Source: Rhodobacter sp.
GTDB taxonomy: Bacteria > Pseudomonadota > Alphaproteobacteria > Rhodobacterales > Rhodobacteraceae
Assembly (NCBI GenBank): GCA_027482795.1
Contig: JAIXVS010000049.1
Span: 1-11,018 of the forward strand
DNA: 11,018 nucleotides
Direction of reading: 5' to 3'
A program made the position numbers and the translations under genes. The notes below the pieces were generated by a model. The model saw only the letters and a list, made by a program, of their open reading frames with translations, did no database searches and was not told where the DNA came from. Below are positions 5,269-11,018 of the stretch, piece after piece (the stretch's first letter is position 1; every line of letters begins with the position of its first letter).

Positions 5269-8115
5269 TTAGATTTTTGGCATACTCAAGGCCACCAAAT
5301 CGCCGCCCTTTTCATAGCGCACTTCGCTTTCGGTGATGGCGGCAATGCGCCCGCCGTCAAACCGATCGCCGACTTTCAGCTTTTTAAAGCTGCCACCCGG
5401 TTGGCGGATCAGCGCGTAGCGGTTGGCTTGGCTGCCAAATATGCCAACAAGGTTGGTGTCTTTCAGGTTTAGCATGTTGCGCTGTGTCGCCTGCTTGGCC
5501 ACAACGCTGCGTTCAGCAGCGCCGCCATCTAGGCCGACGTCTTCTTCAACGCTTGCGTCGACAGGGGCTTCATTGCTGGCCACCTCTTGCGCAGGGGCGC
5601 TTGCCTCTGGCGCTGGTTCTAGGGCGGCAGCGGCGGCCAAGGCCTGTTCAAAGGCCGATTTCAGCCCTGCTGGGCGCGGGGCTGGGATGCGGCTGACGGT
5701 TACAGCCAAGGGGCTTAGGTTTGGATCAGGCGTCAAAGGCGCGGGGTTCAGCGCCGCTTCGGCAATGGCGTCTTGCGCCCCCGCCACAATCGAGGCCGAG
5801 GCCGACGCAAGGCGCGCAGCGCGCCCTGCTGCCAGAATATTGTCTGGCCGCTTAGACGGGCGTGCATCCGCCAAGGCAGGGTCAGCGGCAGGCGGCGGGC
5901 CAAGCGCGGGTGCAGCGGCAGCGGCGGCAGCCAACACGCTGGCGGGGCGGGGCAACGGTTTTGCCCCTGCCAAAGATGGGTCAGCGGCAGGCAGTGCAGC
6001 AAGTTCGGGCGCGGGCGCTGCTGCGGCAGGGCGCGCAAGCGCCGCTGCGGCCAGAACGATGTCGGGGCGCGGGCCAGGCACTAGGGCGGGTTTCCCCGTG
6101 ACAACAAAGACCGCTGGCGTCGCAATGGCCGTGCGGGTGATTTCGGGTGGGCGCGGCATTGGTGCGGGCAGGGCGCTTGTCACATCAACAGCGCTGGCTT
6201 GCCCCGCAATATCGTCTGTGATTGGGGTTTTGGGCAAATCTGGCGCTGACGCAACCATGTCAAGCGGTGGCAAGGCCAAATCTGGTGCCCCCGCAGGCGG
6301 CATCGTTTGCGCAAGCGGGGTGGCCGCTGGTGCAACAGGGTTGGGTGAAACGCCAGCAGCAGACATGGACGCGATTTCAGCCACAACTTGGGGTGCGACC
6401 TGCGCCGCAGGCAGGTCTGCCACAGGCGTTTTCGGGGCTGCAAGGGCTGCGGCGGTTGCGATCTGTGCGGTATTGTCTTGCGTGGCCGTTTGCGGAGATT
6501 GTGACGGCTCAACCGACGCTAACGCGCTGTCTTTGCCATAAAGCGCGTTGTAGGATGTTAGCATCAACTCTGACAGCGCACCTGCCGCCACAAGTGCCAC
6601 CAACAAAACAGCCGTCAGTATCCATCCCATCCCCATGCCAAGGCGCGCGCGCGCTTTTGGCTTTGGCATCGCCTTTAAATCTTGGGGCTTATGCGGTTGC
6701 GGCTTGGCAGGTACGTGTTTGACGATGGCAGGCCGTAGCCCTGTGGCCGCAGCCATTTCGGGCGCGCGGCCGATTTTTGCATCTGGCACCCCCAGTTTAG
6801 GAAGGGATGCTGGGGCAGTGGGCTGCGCGCTGCGATCCCCGCTGGCAAGACCCAGTTCGGCCAATTTTGGCTGCACAGTGTCAGATAGTTGCGCGGAAGG
6901 GGCGGGTACATCTGCCGCCATGTCTGCCACAGCCACATCCAGCGGCAGGCTTGCTTGCGCCGCGTCAGCCTTATCTGCGCGCAATGCGGGTTCAACCCGC
7001 CGCGCATTGGTTTCTGCCTCGGCCTTGGCGAGGGCGGCGTCGCGGCGGGCGGCAAACGCGGCCAGCATTTTCTCGGCGCGGCTGGGTGATTTTTCGCCAA
7101 AGCTATCAGGCGGGGGGATATCGTCGATCAGCGGCACATCAACCGCCATCGGGGCTTCTTCCACCTCGTCCAACCGGCCCAGGGCCGATGGTTCGGGCGT
7201 TTCATCAAAAGCAGCCGCAAAACTGGTGGGGGGCTGTTGACGGTTTTCCTGATCAGCCAAACGCAGTGGCGCTGGCGGTTCGTGTTCTGCGGTCGCGACC
7301 TGCGGCTCTAACAGCAACACGGGCGCAGGTTCATTCAAAGCCACATCAGAAGCATCCGCTTGCGCAGCAGGGTCTTCCAGCACAAAATCTTGCAAAACTT
7401 CGCGGGTGTCTTGCACCTGTGCGGGGGCTGGGTCGGTCTGCGCAGCGGGTGCTTCAACGGGCGCTGGGTCTGGCTCTGCCTCGGCGGGGTCGTCGCCCAT
7501 TGGCTCGGCGTCCTGCGCCGCGCCCATTTCAAAATCACTTGCTGCCAATTCGGCAGGTGGCGCAGCACCTGTGTCTAGGGCCAAAAGGGTGACATCATCG
7601 CGTTCCACCACCTCGCCCCGCGCCAGCAAGGTTTCCGACAGCTGCGTGGCACCAAACCACACTTCGCCATCATAACCGCCTTGGTCGGGCAGGGCGGCAA
7701 AAGATACGGGGTTAAACCGATGCTGGCTGGCGAAACCTTCTGCCTCTTCCAGCGTTTCGCGGGCGATCACGGCCACATGCGCCGATGCACCTGCATCTGT
7801 CCAATCATAGACCAAATCATCCACGCCATAAGGCGTGCGGCCCACCAACGCGCGTTCAATTGCAGCTGCGCGGCGGTCTTGGCCATAGGGCAGGTTTTCA
7901 AGCTCGGTATAAAGGATCGCCTCATTGGGCAAAATCAGTTTGGCAGACACCCCGCGCGGCGAAAGCCCCAGCGCGGTTGCGCGCAGATAGGCCATGGCGG
8001 CATCCAGATCGGGATCGTCCATCGCAACGCGGCCAATAATGGCCCAGCCAGCATCTTGCCGATGCAAAAGCGCAATCTGGTTGTCGCGGAAATCTAGGGC
8101 AAAATCTGGTTTCAT
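5269..8115 (-). CDS. Pro/Ala-rich single-pass envelope protein: GspL/PilM-like N-terminus, PilP/GspC-like C-terminus
   Basis: 948 residues. Residues 1-180 (FALDFRDNQIALL, KLILPNEAILYTELENLP, RTPYGVDDLVYDW, HVAVIARETLEEAEGFASQH) resemble the actin-like cytoplasmic domain of GspL/PilM. Residues 180-490 are a Pro/Ala/Glu-rich linker with a helical Ala/Arg stretch at 340-372. One membrane helix is at about 494-513 (GMGWILTAVLLVALVAAGAL), preceded by basic residues, so the N-terminus should be cytoplasmic. Residues 515-880 are low-complexity Pro/Ala with RPxxxLAAA repeats. The end (NLVGIFGSQANRYALIRQPG, then KKLKVGDRFDGGRIAAITES) resembles the periplasmic PilP/GspC homology domain. Homologues in Rhodobacteraceae are usually named hypothetical or, wrongly because of low complexity, 'translation initiation factor IF-2'. 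ATG 8113-8115 has a weak upstream AGGCAGG. The role is unknown; a scaffold linking cytoplasm and periplasm is inferred from architecture. No pilus or type II secretion gene is nearby. Confidence 0.8.
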   Translation of the reverse strand: MKPDFALDFRDNQIALLHRQDAGWAIIGRVAMDDPDLDAAMAYLRATALGLSPRGVSAKLILPNEAILYTELENLPYGQDRRAAAIERALVGRTPYGVDDLVYDWTDAGASAHVAVIARETLEEAEGFASQHRFNPVSFAALPDQGGYDGEVWFGATQLSETLLARGEVVERDDVTLLALDTGAAPPAELAASDFEMGAAQDAEPMGDDPAEAEPDPAPVEAPAAQTDPAPAQVQDTREVLQDFVLEDPAAQADASDVALNEPAPVLLLEPQVATAEHEPPAPLRLADQENRQQPPTSFAAAFDETPEPSALGRLDEVEEAPMAVDVPLIDDIPPPDSFGEKSPSRAEKMLAAFAARRDAALAKAEAETNARRVEPALRADKADAAQASLPLDVAVADMAADVPAPSAQLSDTVQPKLAELGLASGDRSAQPTAPASLPKLGVPDAKIGRAPEMAAATGLRPAIVKHVPAKPQPHKPQDLKAMPKPKARARLGMGMGWILTAVLLVALVAAGALSELMLTSYNALYGKDSALASVEPSQSPQTATQDNTAQIATAAALAAPKTPVADLPAAQVAPQVVAEIASMSAAGVSPNPVAPAATPLAQTMPPAGAPDLALPPLDMVASAPDLPKTPITDDIAGQASAVDVTSALPAPMPRPPEITRTAIATPAVFVVTGKPALVPGPRPDIVLAAAALARPAAAAPAPELAALPAADPSLAGAKPLPRPASVLAAAAAAAPALGPPPAADPALADARPSKRPDNILAAGRAARLASASASIVAGAQDAIAEAALNPAPLTPDPNLSPLAVTVSRIPAPRPAGLKSAFEQALAAAAALEPAPEASAPAQEVASNEAPVDASVEEDVGLDGGAAERSVVAKQATQRNMLNLKDTNLVGIFGSQANRYALIRQPGGSFKKLKVGDRFDGGRIAAITESEVRYEKGGDLVALSMPKI
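5806..6075 (-). repeat. Degenerate repeats RPxx(I/V)LAAA in the periplasmic linker
   Basis: Residues 681-770 of the 948-residue protein contain three related units: RPDIVLAAA (683), RPASVLAAA (723) and RPDNILAAG (756), with a weaker fourth (RPAGLKSAF, 814). The latter two of the three are each preceded by AADPxLAxA (710 and 743, 33 residues apart). This points to duplication of a 33-40-residue unit followed by divergence. Confidence 0.6.
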
Positions 8116-8281
8116 CGCGCCTGCCTAACACAATTCGCGCCCAGCGATAAACGCCCGCGCGTCTGTTTTTTTGTTTATAGCAGCTTTTCGCCTAAATGGG
8201 TAAAAAGGGCAAGCAAAACCCTAAAAACAGCGCTAAGAATTGGACAATACACGCTTAACGTGCTTCGTATAGGGAAAAGAA
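8116..8281. promoter_or_regulatory. Divergent promoter region between the envelope-protein and SIMPL genes
   Basis: 166 bp without a gene, visibly AT-richer than its surroundings. For the - strand gene, TATAAA (8174-8179 on the + strand reads TTTATA) is a good -10 candidate but its -35 is poor. For the + strand gene, TTGGAC at 8240-8245 is a -35 candidate, but the nearest -10-like sequence (TCGTAT, 8265-8270) is 19 bp away. AGGGA at 8271-8275 is the SIMPL gene's ribosome site. Both promoter calls are tentative. Confidence 0.4.
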
Positions 8282-8974
8282 ATGCGTAAAATTTTGACAG
8301 CGGCGGCGATAGCCTTGGCGATTGGGGCAGCCAGCGGCCCCGTTATGGCCGAAGGTGCGGGACAAATCACAGTGACTGGCGAAGGTATGGTCTCGGCCGC
8401 CCCCGATATGGCCAGCATATCTTTGGGCGTGACCACCGTGGCAGATGCCGCCGCCGATGCCATGGCGCAAAATAATGTCGCCATGCAGGCGGTGATGGAT
8501 CGGCTGGCGGCGGCTGGGATCGAGCCGCGCGATTTGCAAACCTCTAACCTGCAACTTCAGCCCAACTGGGTGCAGGATGACACCATGCAATCGCCCGAAA
8601 TTCGCGGCTATACGGCCAGCAATATGCTGACCGCGCGGGTGCGCGATTTGACGATTCTGGGCGCTGTCGTGGATGCCGCCGTTAAGGACGGGGCCAATAC
8701 GCTGAACGGGCTAAGTTTTGAACAGTCTAATCCTAAACCCGCCCAGTCAGAGGCGCGGGTATCAGCTGTGAAAGACGCCACCGCCAAAGCAACCGAACTG
8801 GTTACAGCCGCAGGGGCCAGTCTGGGTAAGATCGTGTCGATCAGCGAAAACGGCGGCTATGTCAGCCCGATGCCAATGCTAAAGGCGGCTATGGACGAAG
8901 CATCCGTTCCCATCGCGGGCGGCGAGATTGGCGTAACCGCGCAGGTCACCGTGGTTTTTGAAATCGCCCAATAG
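8282..8974 (+). CDS. Secreted SIMPL-domain (DUF541, YggE-like) protein
   Basis: 230 residues, ATG 8282 after AGGGA with 6-nt spacing. Residues 1-23 are a Sec signal peptide (MRKILTAAAIALAIGAASGP, then VMA|EG), placing the mature protein in the periplasm. The SIMPL/DUF541 fold fills the rest. Its usual marks are ITVTGEGMVSAAPDMASISL (29-48), IEPRDLQTSNLQLQPNW in the middle, RGYTASNMLTARVRDL, the Ala-rich helix with AVKDATAKATELVTAAG, and the closing strand EIGVTAQVTVVFEI. Family members include E. coli YggE, linked to lower oxidative stress; the molecular activity is not established. It is a single-gene unit, divergent from the 948-residue protein and convergent with metY. Confidence 0.92.
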   Translation: MRKILTAAAIALAIGAASGPVMAEGAGQITVTGEGMVSAAPDMASISLGVTTVADAAADAMAQNNVAMQAVMDRLAAAGIEPRDLQTSNLQLQPNWVQDDTMQSPEIRGYTASNMLTARVRDLTILGAVVDAAVKDGANTLNGLSFEQSNPKPAQSEARVSAVKDATAKATELVTAAGASLGKIVSISENGGYVSPMPMLKAAMDEASVPIAGGEIGVTAQVTVVFEIAQ

Positions 8975-8982
8975 GAAAAGCT

Positions 8983-9004
8983 GGGGGCGGCGCACACCGC
9001 CCCC
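8983..9004. terminator. Hairpin between the convergent SIMPL and metY genes
   Basis: GGGGGCGG (8983-8990), loop CGCACA and CCGCCCCC (8997-9004) form a perfect 8-bp all-GC stem nine bases past the SIMPL stop and seven before the metY stop. The + strand tail (TGTTCTGTT) is only mildly T-rich. On the - strand a TTTT follows three bases beyond the stem. It is probably a bidirectional terminator of moderate strength. Confidence 0.6.
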
Positions 9005-9011
9005 TGTTCTG

Positions 9012-10292
9012 TTATTGTGTGGCCGCTGTCAGTGCCTGATCCAGATCGGCAATGATATCGCGCACATCCTCGATGCCAATCGACAGGCGGATCACATTGG
9101 GCGCGGCCCATGCGGCGACTGGCGCATCTTCTGACAGCTGGCGGTGCGTGGTCGACGCGGGGTGAATGATCAGGCTGCGCGTATCGCCAAGGTTGGCGAC
9201 ATGGCTAAACAGCTTCACGCTATCAACCAGCTTCACGCAGGCGTCATACCCGCCCTTGACCGCCACCGTAAACAGCGCCCCCGCGCCATTTGGCGTGATT
9301 TTGCGCGACAGCACATGATATGGGTTGGATGCCAACCCAGCATAGCCCACCTTTTCCACGCGCGCATCGCCCTCCAGCCATTCGGCCACCATCTGCGCGT
9401 TCTGCACATGGCGCTGCATCCGCAGGGACAGGGTTTCAATTCCCATCAGCGTGTAATGCGCGCCTTGGGGGTTCATCGTCATGCCCAAGTCGCGCAGGCC
9501 AATGGCGATGGAATGAAAGGTAAAGGCCATGCCGCCCAAGGTGGGGTGAAAGACAAGGCCGTGATAGGCGGGTTCGGGCTGCGATAGGCTGGGGAATTTG
9601 TCCGATGCGGACCAGTTAAACTTGCCGCTATCGACCACAACTCCGCCCGTGACCGTGCCATTGCCCGTCAGGTATTTCGTGGCCGAATGCACAACCAAGG
9701 TCGCCCCGTGTTCGATGGGGCGGCACAGGTAGGGCGTGGCGGTGGTGTTATCGACAATCAGCGGCAGGCCCGCCTGATCTGCCACGCGGGCAATGGCATC
9801 CAGATCCGAAATCGCCCCGCCGGGGTTGCAGATGGTTTCGCAGAAAATCGCGCGGGTATCGCCATCAATCGCCGCTTCAATCGCCTTTGGGTCATCAAAA
9901 TCGACAAACTTCGCCGACCAGCCAAATTTGCGAATGGTATTGGAAAACTGCTGGATCGTGCCACCATAAAGACGGGTCGAGGCGACAACGTTCCGCCCAG
10001 GTGCCATCAGCGGGAACAGCGCCATGATTTGGGCTGCGTGCCCAGACGAGCAGCAAATCGCCCCCGCCCCACCTTCCAGCGCGCAAACGCGGTTCGCAAG
10101 GGCCGAAATGGTGGGGTTGGTCAGGCGCGAATAGATATAGCCCACTTCAGCCAAGTTAAACAATTTCGCCGCGTGATCGGCATCGCGAAACACATAGGCG
10201 GTGGTTTGGTATATGGGAACCTGCCGCGCGCCCGTGGCGGGGTCTGGCGCGGTGCCCGCGTGAATGGCAAGGGTGTCGAATTGATGGGTCAT
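9012..10292 (-). CDS. metY: O-acetylhomoserine sulfhydrylase (aminocarboxypropyltransferase), MetY
   Basis: 426 residues, the family's normal length. ATG 10292 is preceded by AGGAGG. It is a PLP enzyme of the Cys/Met metabolism class: it converts O-acetylhomoserine plus sulfide to homocysteine and acetate in the cytoplasm (direct sulfhydrylation route to methionine), and some members also make cysteine. Visible marks: FDTLAIHAGTAPDPATGARQ with PIYQTTAYVF at the N-terminus, the YSR cofactor motif (Tyr54, Arg56), CSSGHAAQ for phosphate binding, Asp181 in IVDNTTATPYLCRPIEHGA, and the Schiff-base Lys206 in VHSATKYLTGNGTVTGG. Near the end SVKLFSHVANLGDTRSLIIH is the substrate carboxylate-binding region. 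Length and these motifs favour MetY over the shorter O-succinylhomoserine enzyme MetZ. An Lrp-type gene lies 68 bp upstream on the same strand and may be cotranscribed. Confidence 0.92.
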   Translation of the reverse strand: MTHQFDTLAIHAGTAPDPATGARQVPIYQTTAYVFRDADHAAKLFNLAEVGYIYSRLTNPTISALANRVCALEGGAGAICCSSGHAAQIMALFPLMAPGRNVVASTRLYGGTIQQFSNTIRKFGWSAKFVDFDDPKAIEAAIDGDTRAIFCETICNPGGAISDLDAIARVADQAGLPLIVDNTTATPYLCRPIEHGATLVVHSATKYLTGNGTVTGGVVVDSGKFNWSASDKFPSLSQPEPAYHGLVFHPTLGGMAFTFHSIAIGLRDLGMTMNPQGAHYTLMGIETLSLRMQRHVQNAQMVAEWLEGDARVEKVGYAGLASNPYHVLSRKITPNGAGALFTVAVKGGYDACVKLVDSVKLFSHVANLGDTRSLIIHPASTTHRQLSEDAPVAAWAAPNVIRLSIGIEDVRDIIADLDQALTAATQ

Positions 10293-10360
10293 GATGGCCT
10301 CCTCCTATGGCTGAGTTGAGGCTAGGCGCAAGGCGGGCTTGGGGCAAGGAATTTCGACCC

Positions 10361-10813
10361 TTAGGCCCGCGCATCCTTTGAACTGCCCATCACTACAAAG
10401 GACGTGATCGCATTCACCTGCGGCAGAACGCCCAGCACTTCAGTGTGGAAATGCTTATAAGCAGCAAGATCGGCGGTTTCGACGCGCAGCAGATATTCCA
10501 CCGTGCCCGTGATGTTGTGGCATTCCACCACGGCAGCGGTGCGCGACATGGCGCGTTCAAACGCCTCTTGCGCGGCTTTGGTGTGGCTGTTCAGCCCCAC
10601 CGTGACATAGGCCAAAAAACCAAGGCCCAGCTTGGCAGGGTCAAGCACGGCGCGATAGCCCTTGATCACGCCGCTGCGTTCCAATTCTTGCACACGGCGC
10701 AGGCAGGCGCTGGGCGATAGGCCCACCTTATCGGCCAAATGCAGGTTTGATTGCCGCGCATCCGCAGACAGCGCGCGCAATATTTTATGGTCTATTTCAT
10801 CAATCTTCGCCAT
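10361..10813 (-). CDS. Lrp/AsnC-family transcriptional regulator
   Basis: 150 residues from ATG 10813. A longer reading from TTG 10843 adds ten residues that do not fit the family start, while MAKIDEIDHKILRALSADAR is the usual Lrp beginning. The helix-turn-helix is at about 20-45 (LADKVGLSPSACLRRVQELE). The C-terminal RAM effector-binding domain is at about 66-140, with ITGTVEYLLRVETADLAAYK carrying the Gly-rich ligand-pocket turn. Such proteins form octamers that sense amino acids and control neighbouring transport or metabolic genes. Here it diverges from a LysE-family exporter (70 bp between start codons) and precedes metY, so both are likely targets. There is no recognisable Shine-Dalgarno ahead of the ATG. 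The effector cannot be read from sequence. Confidence 0.92.
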   Translation of the reverse strand: MAKIDEIDHKILRALSADARQSNLHLADKVGLSPSACLRRVQELERSGVIKGYRAVLDPAKLGLGFLAYVTVGLNSHTKAAQEAFERAMSRTAAVVECHNITGTVEYLLRVETADLAAYKHFHTEVLGVLPQVNAITSFVVMGSSKDARA

Positions 10814-10883
10814 TTGTTGCAGATATTTGGCGAAAACGCGCAAACTTGCAATCCAAATTCATCAGGTTCTGCAATAATGCGGC
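10814..10883. promoter_or_regulatory. Divergent control region of the Lrp-type and LysE-type genes
   Basis: 70 bp shared by two divergent genes. For the Lrp gene, a - strand TTGCAA (10851-10846) lies exactly 17 bp from AAATAT (10828-10823), which would place the transcript start within a few bases of the ATG. For the LysE gene, TGCAATAAT (10870-10878) reads as an extended -10 (TG, one base, AATAAT) almost on top of its ATG. Neither gene has a Shine-Dalgarno. TGCA-containing sequences occur three times (10817-10821, 10846-10851, 10870-10874) and could be Lrp contact points. All of this is tentative. Confidence 0.4.
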
Positions 10884-11018
10884 ATGGAACATACAATCAT
10901 ACCCCTGATCGCCTATGCCTTTGCCACCAGCGCCACGCCGGGGCCAAATAACATGATGCTGCTGGCATCAGGGGCGAATTTTGGGGTGCGGCGTTCGTTG
11001 CCGCATATGCTGGGCATC
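10884..11018 (+). CDS. LysE-family amino-acid exporter (3' truncated)
   Basis: 45 residues are visible before the window ends. They contain the family's strongest signature, ATSATPGPNNMMLLASGANF (14-33), followed by GVRRSLPHMLGI. The first membrane helix (IIPLIAYAFATSATPGP) starts at residue 5. LysE/RhtB-type proteins are inner-membrane exporters of amino acids such as lysine, threonine, homoserine lactone or cysteine/O-acetylserine; the substrate cannot be told from this part. ATG 10884 is the start because the helix begins right after it. The divergent Lrp-type regulator next door is a common arrangement for this family. Confidence 0.88.
   Translation, partial: MEHTIIPLIAYAFATSATPGPNNMMLLASGANFGVRRSLPHMLGI

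Noticed and set aside
5423..6541. Long + strand open frame (372 residues) inside the 948-residue gene
   Set aside because: It is antisense to the Pro/Ala-rich coding region, where GC-rich codons produce few stops. Its Ala/Gly/Ser-rich translation has no family features and no ribosome site.

Overview
The window looks like a chromosomal segment of an alphaproteobacterium, most likely of the Roseobacter/Rhodobacteraceae group. The evidence is a GC-rich coding style (about 65-75% G+C in the lines I counted outside one island), the order helicase - S4 RNA-binding protein - 7Fe ferredoxin - CarD, and protein variants typical of that group (MetY, the LysE-family exporter, a large Pro/Ala-rich envelope protein). 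No rRNA, tRNA, CRISPR array, transposase or integrase was recognised.

Left part (1-3185, + strand). The 3' end of a helicase gene with an Arg/Gly/Lys-rich tail is followed by a two-gene island (877-1631): a 95-residue protein of unknown function and a complete PIN-domain nuclease. The island has about 44% G+C (hand count of 901-1620), far below its neighbours. It sits between the helicase and the S4-domain gene, which I would expect to be direct neighbours. The PIN stop codon overlaps the S4 start codon. Then come fdxA (7Fe ferredoxin), whose terminator stem begins inside its own coding end, and carD (RNA polymerase-binding regulator). carD has its own recognisable promoter, a perfect inverted repeat over the -10 element, and a leader of about 140 nt that can fold.

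Middle (3185-8281, - strand). A bidirectional terminator separates carD from a convergent Kef-type K+/H+ antiporter gene. Upstream of that lies a 948-residue envelope protein. Its N-terminus resembles the cytoplasmic domain of GspL/PilM, it has one central membrane helix, a long Pro/Ala-rich stretch with internal repeats, and a C-terminal domain like PilP/GspC.

Right part (8282-11018). A secreted SIMPL-domain (YggE-like) protein on the + strand converges on metY (O-acetylhomoserine sulfhydrylase). Upstream of metY on the same strand is an Lrp/AsnC regulator, transcribed divergently from a LysE-family exporter that runs off the window. This is a plausible amino-acid/sulfur metabolism cluster under Lrp-type control.

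The best candidates for something undescribed are the low-GC PIN-nuclease pair and the GspL-like/PilP-like composite envelope protein. The carD promoter/leader architecture is also worth testing.
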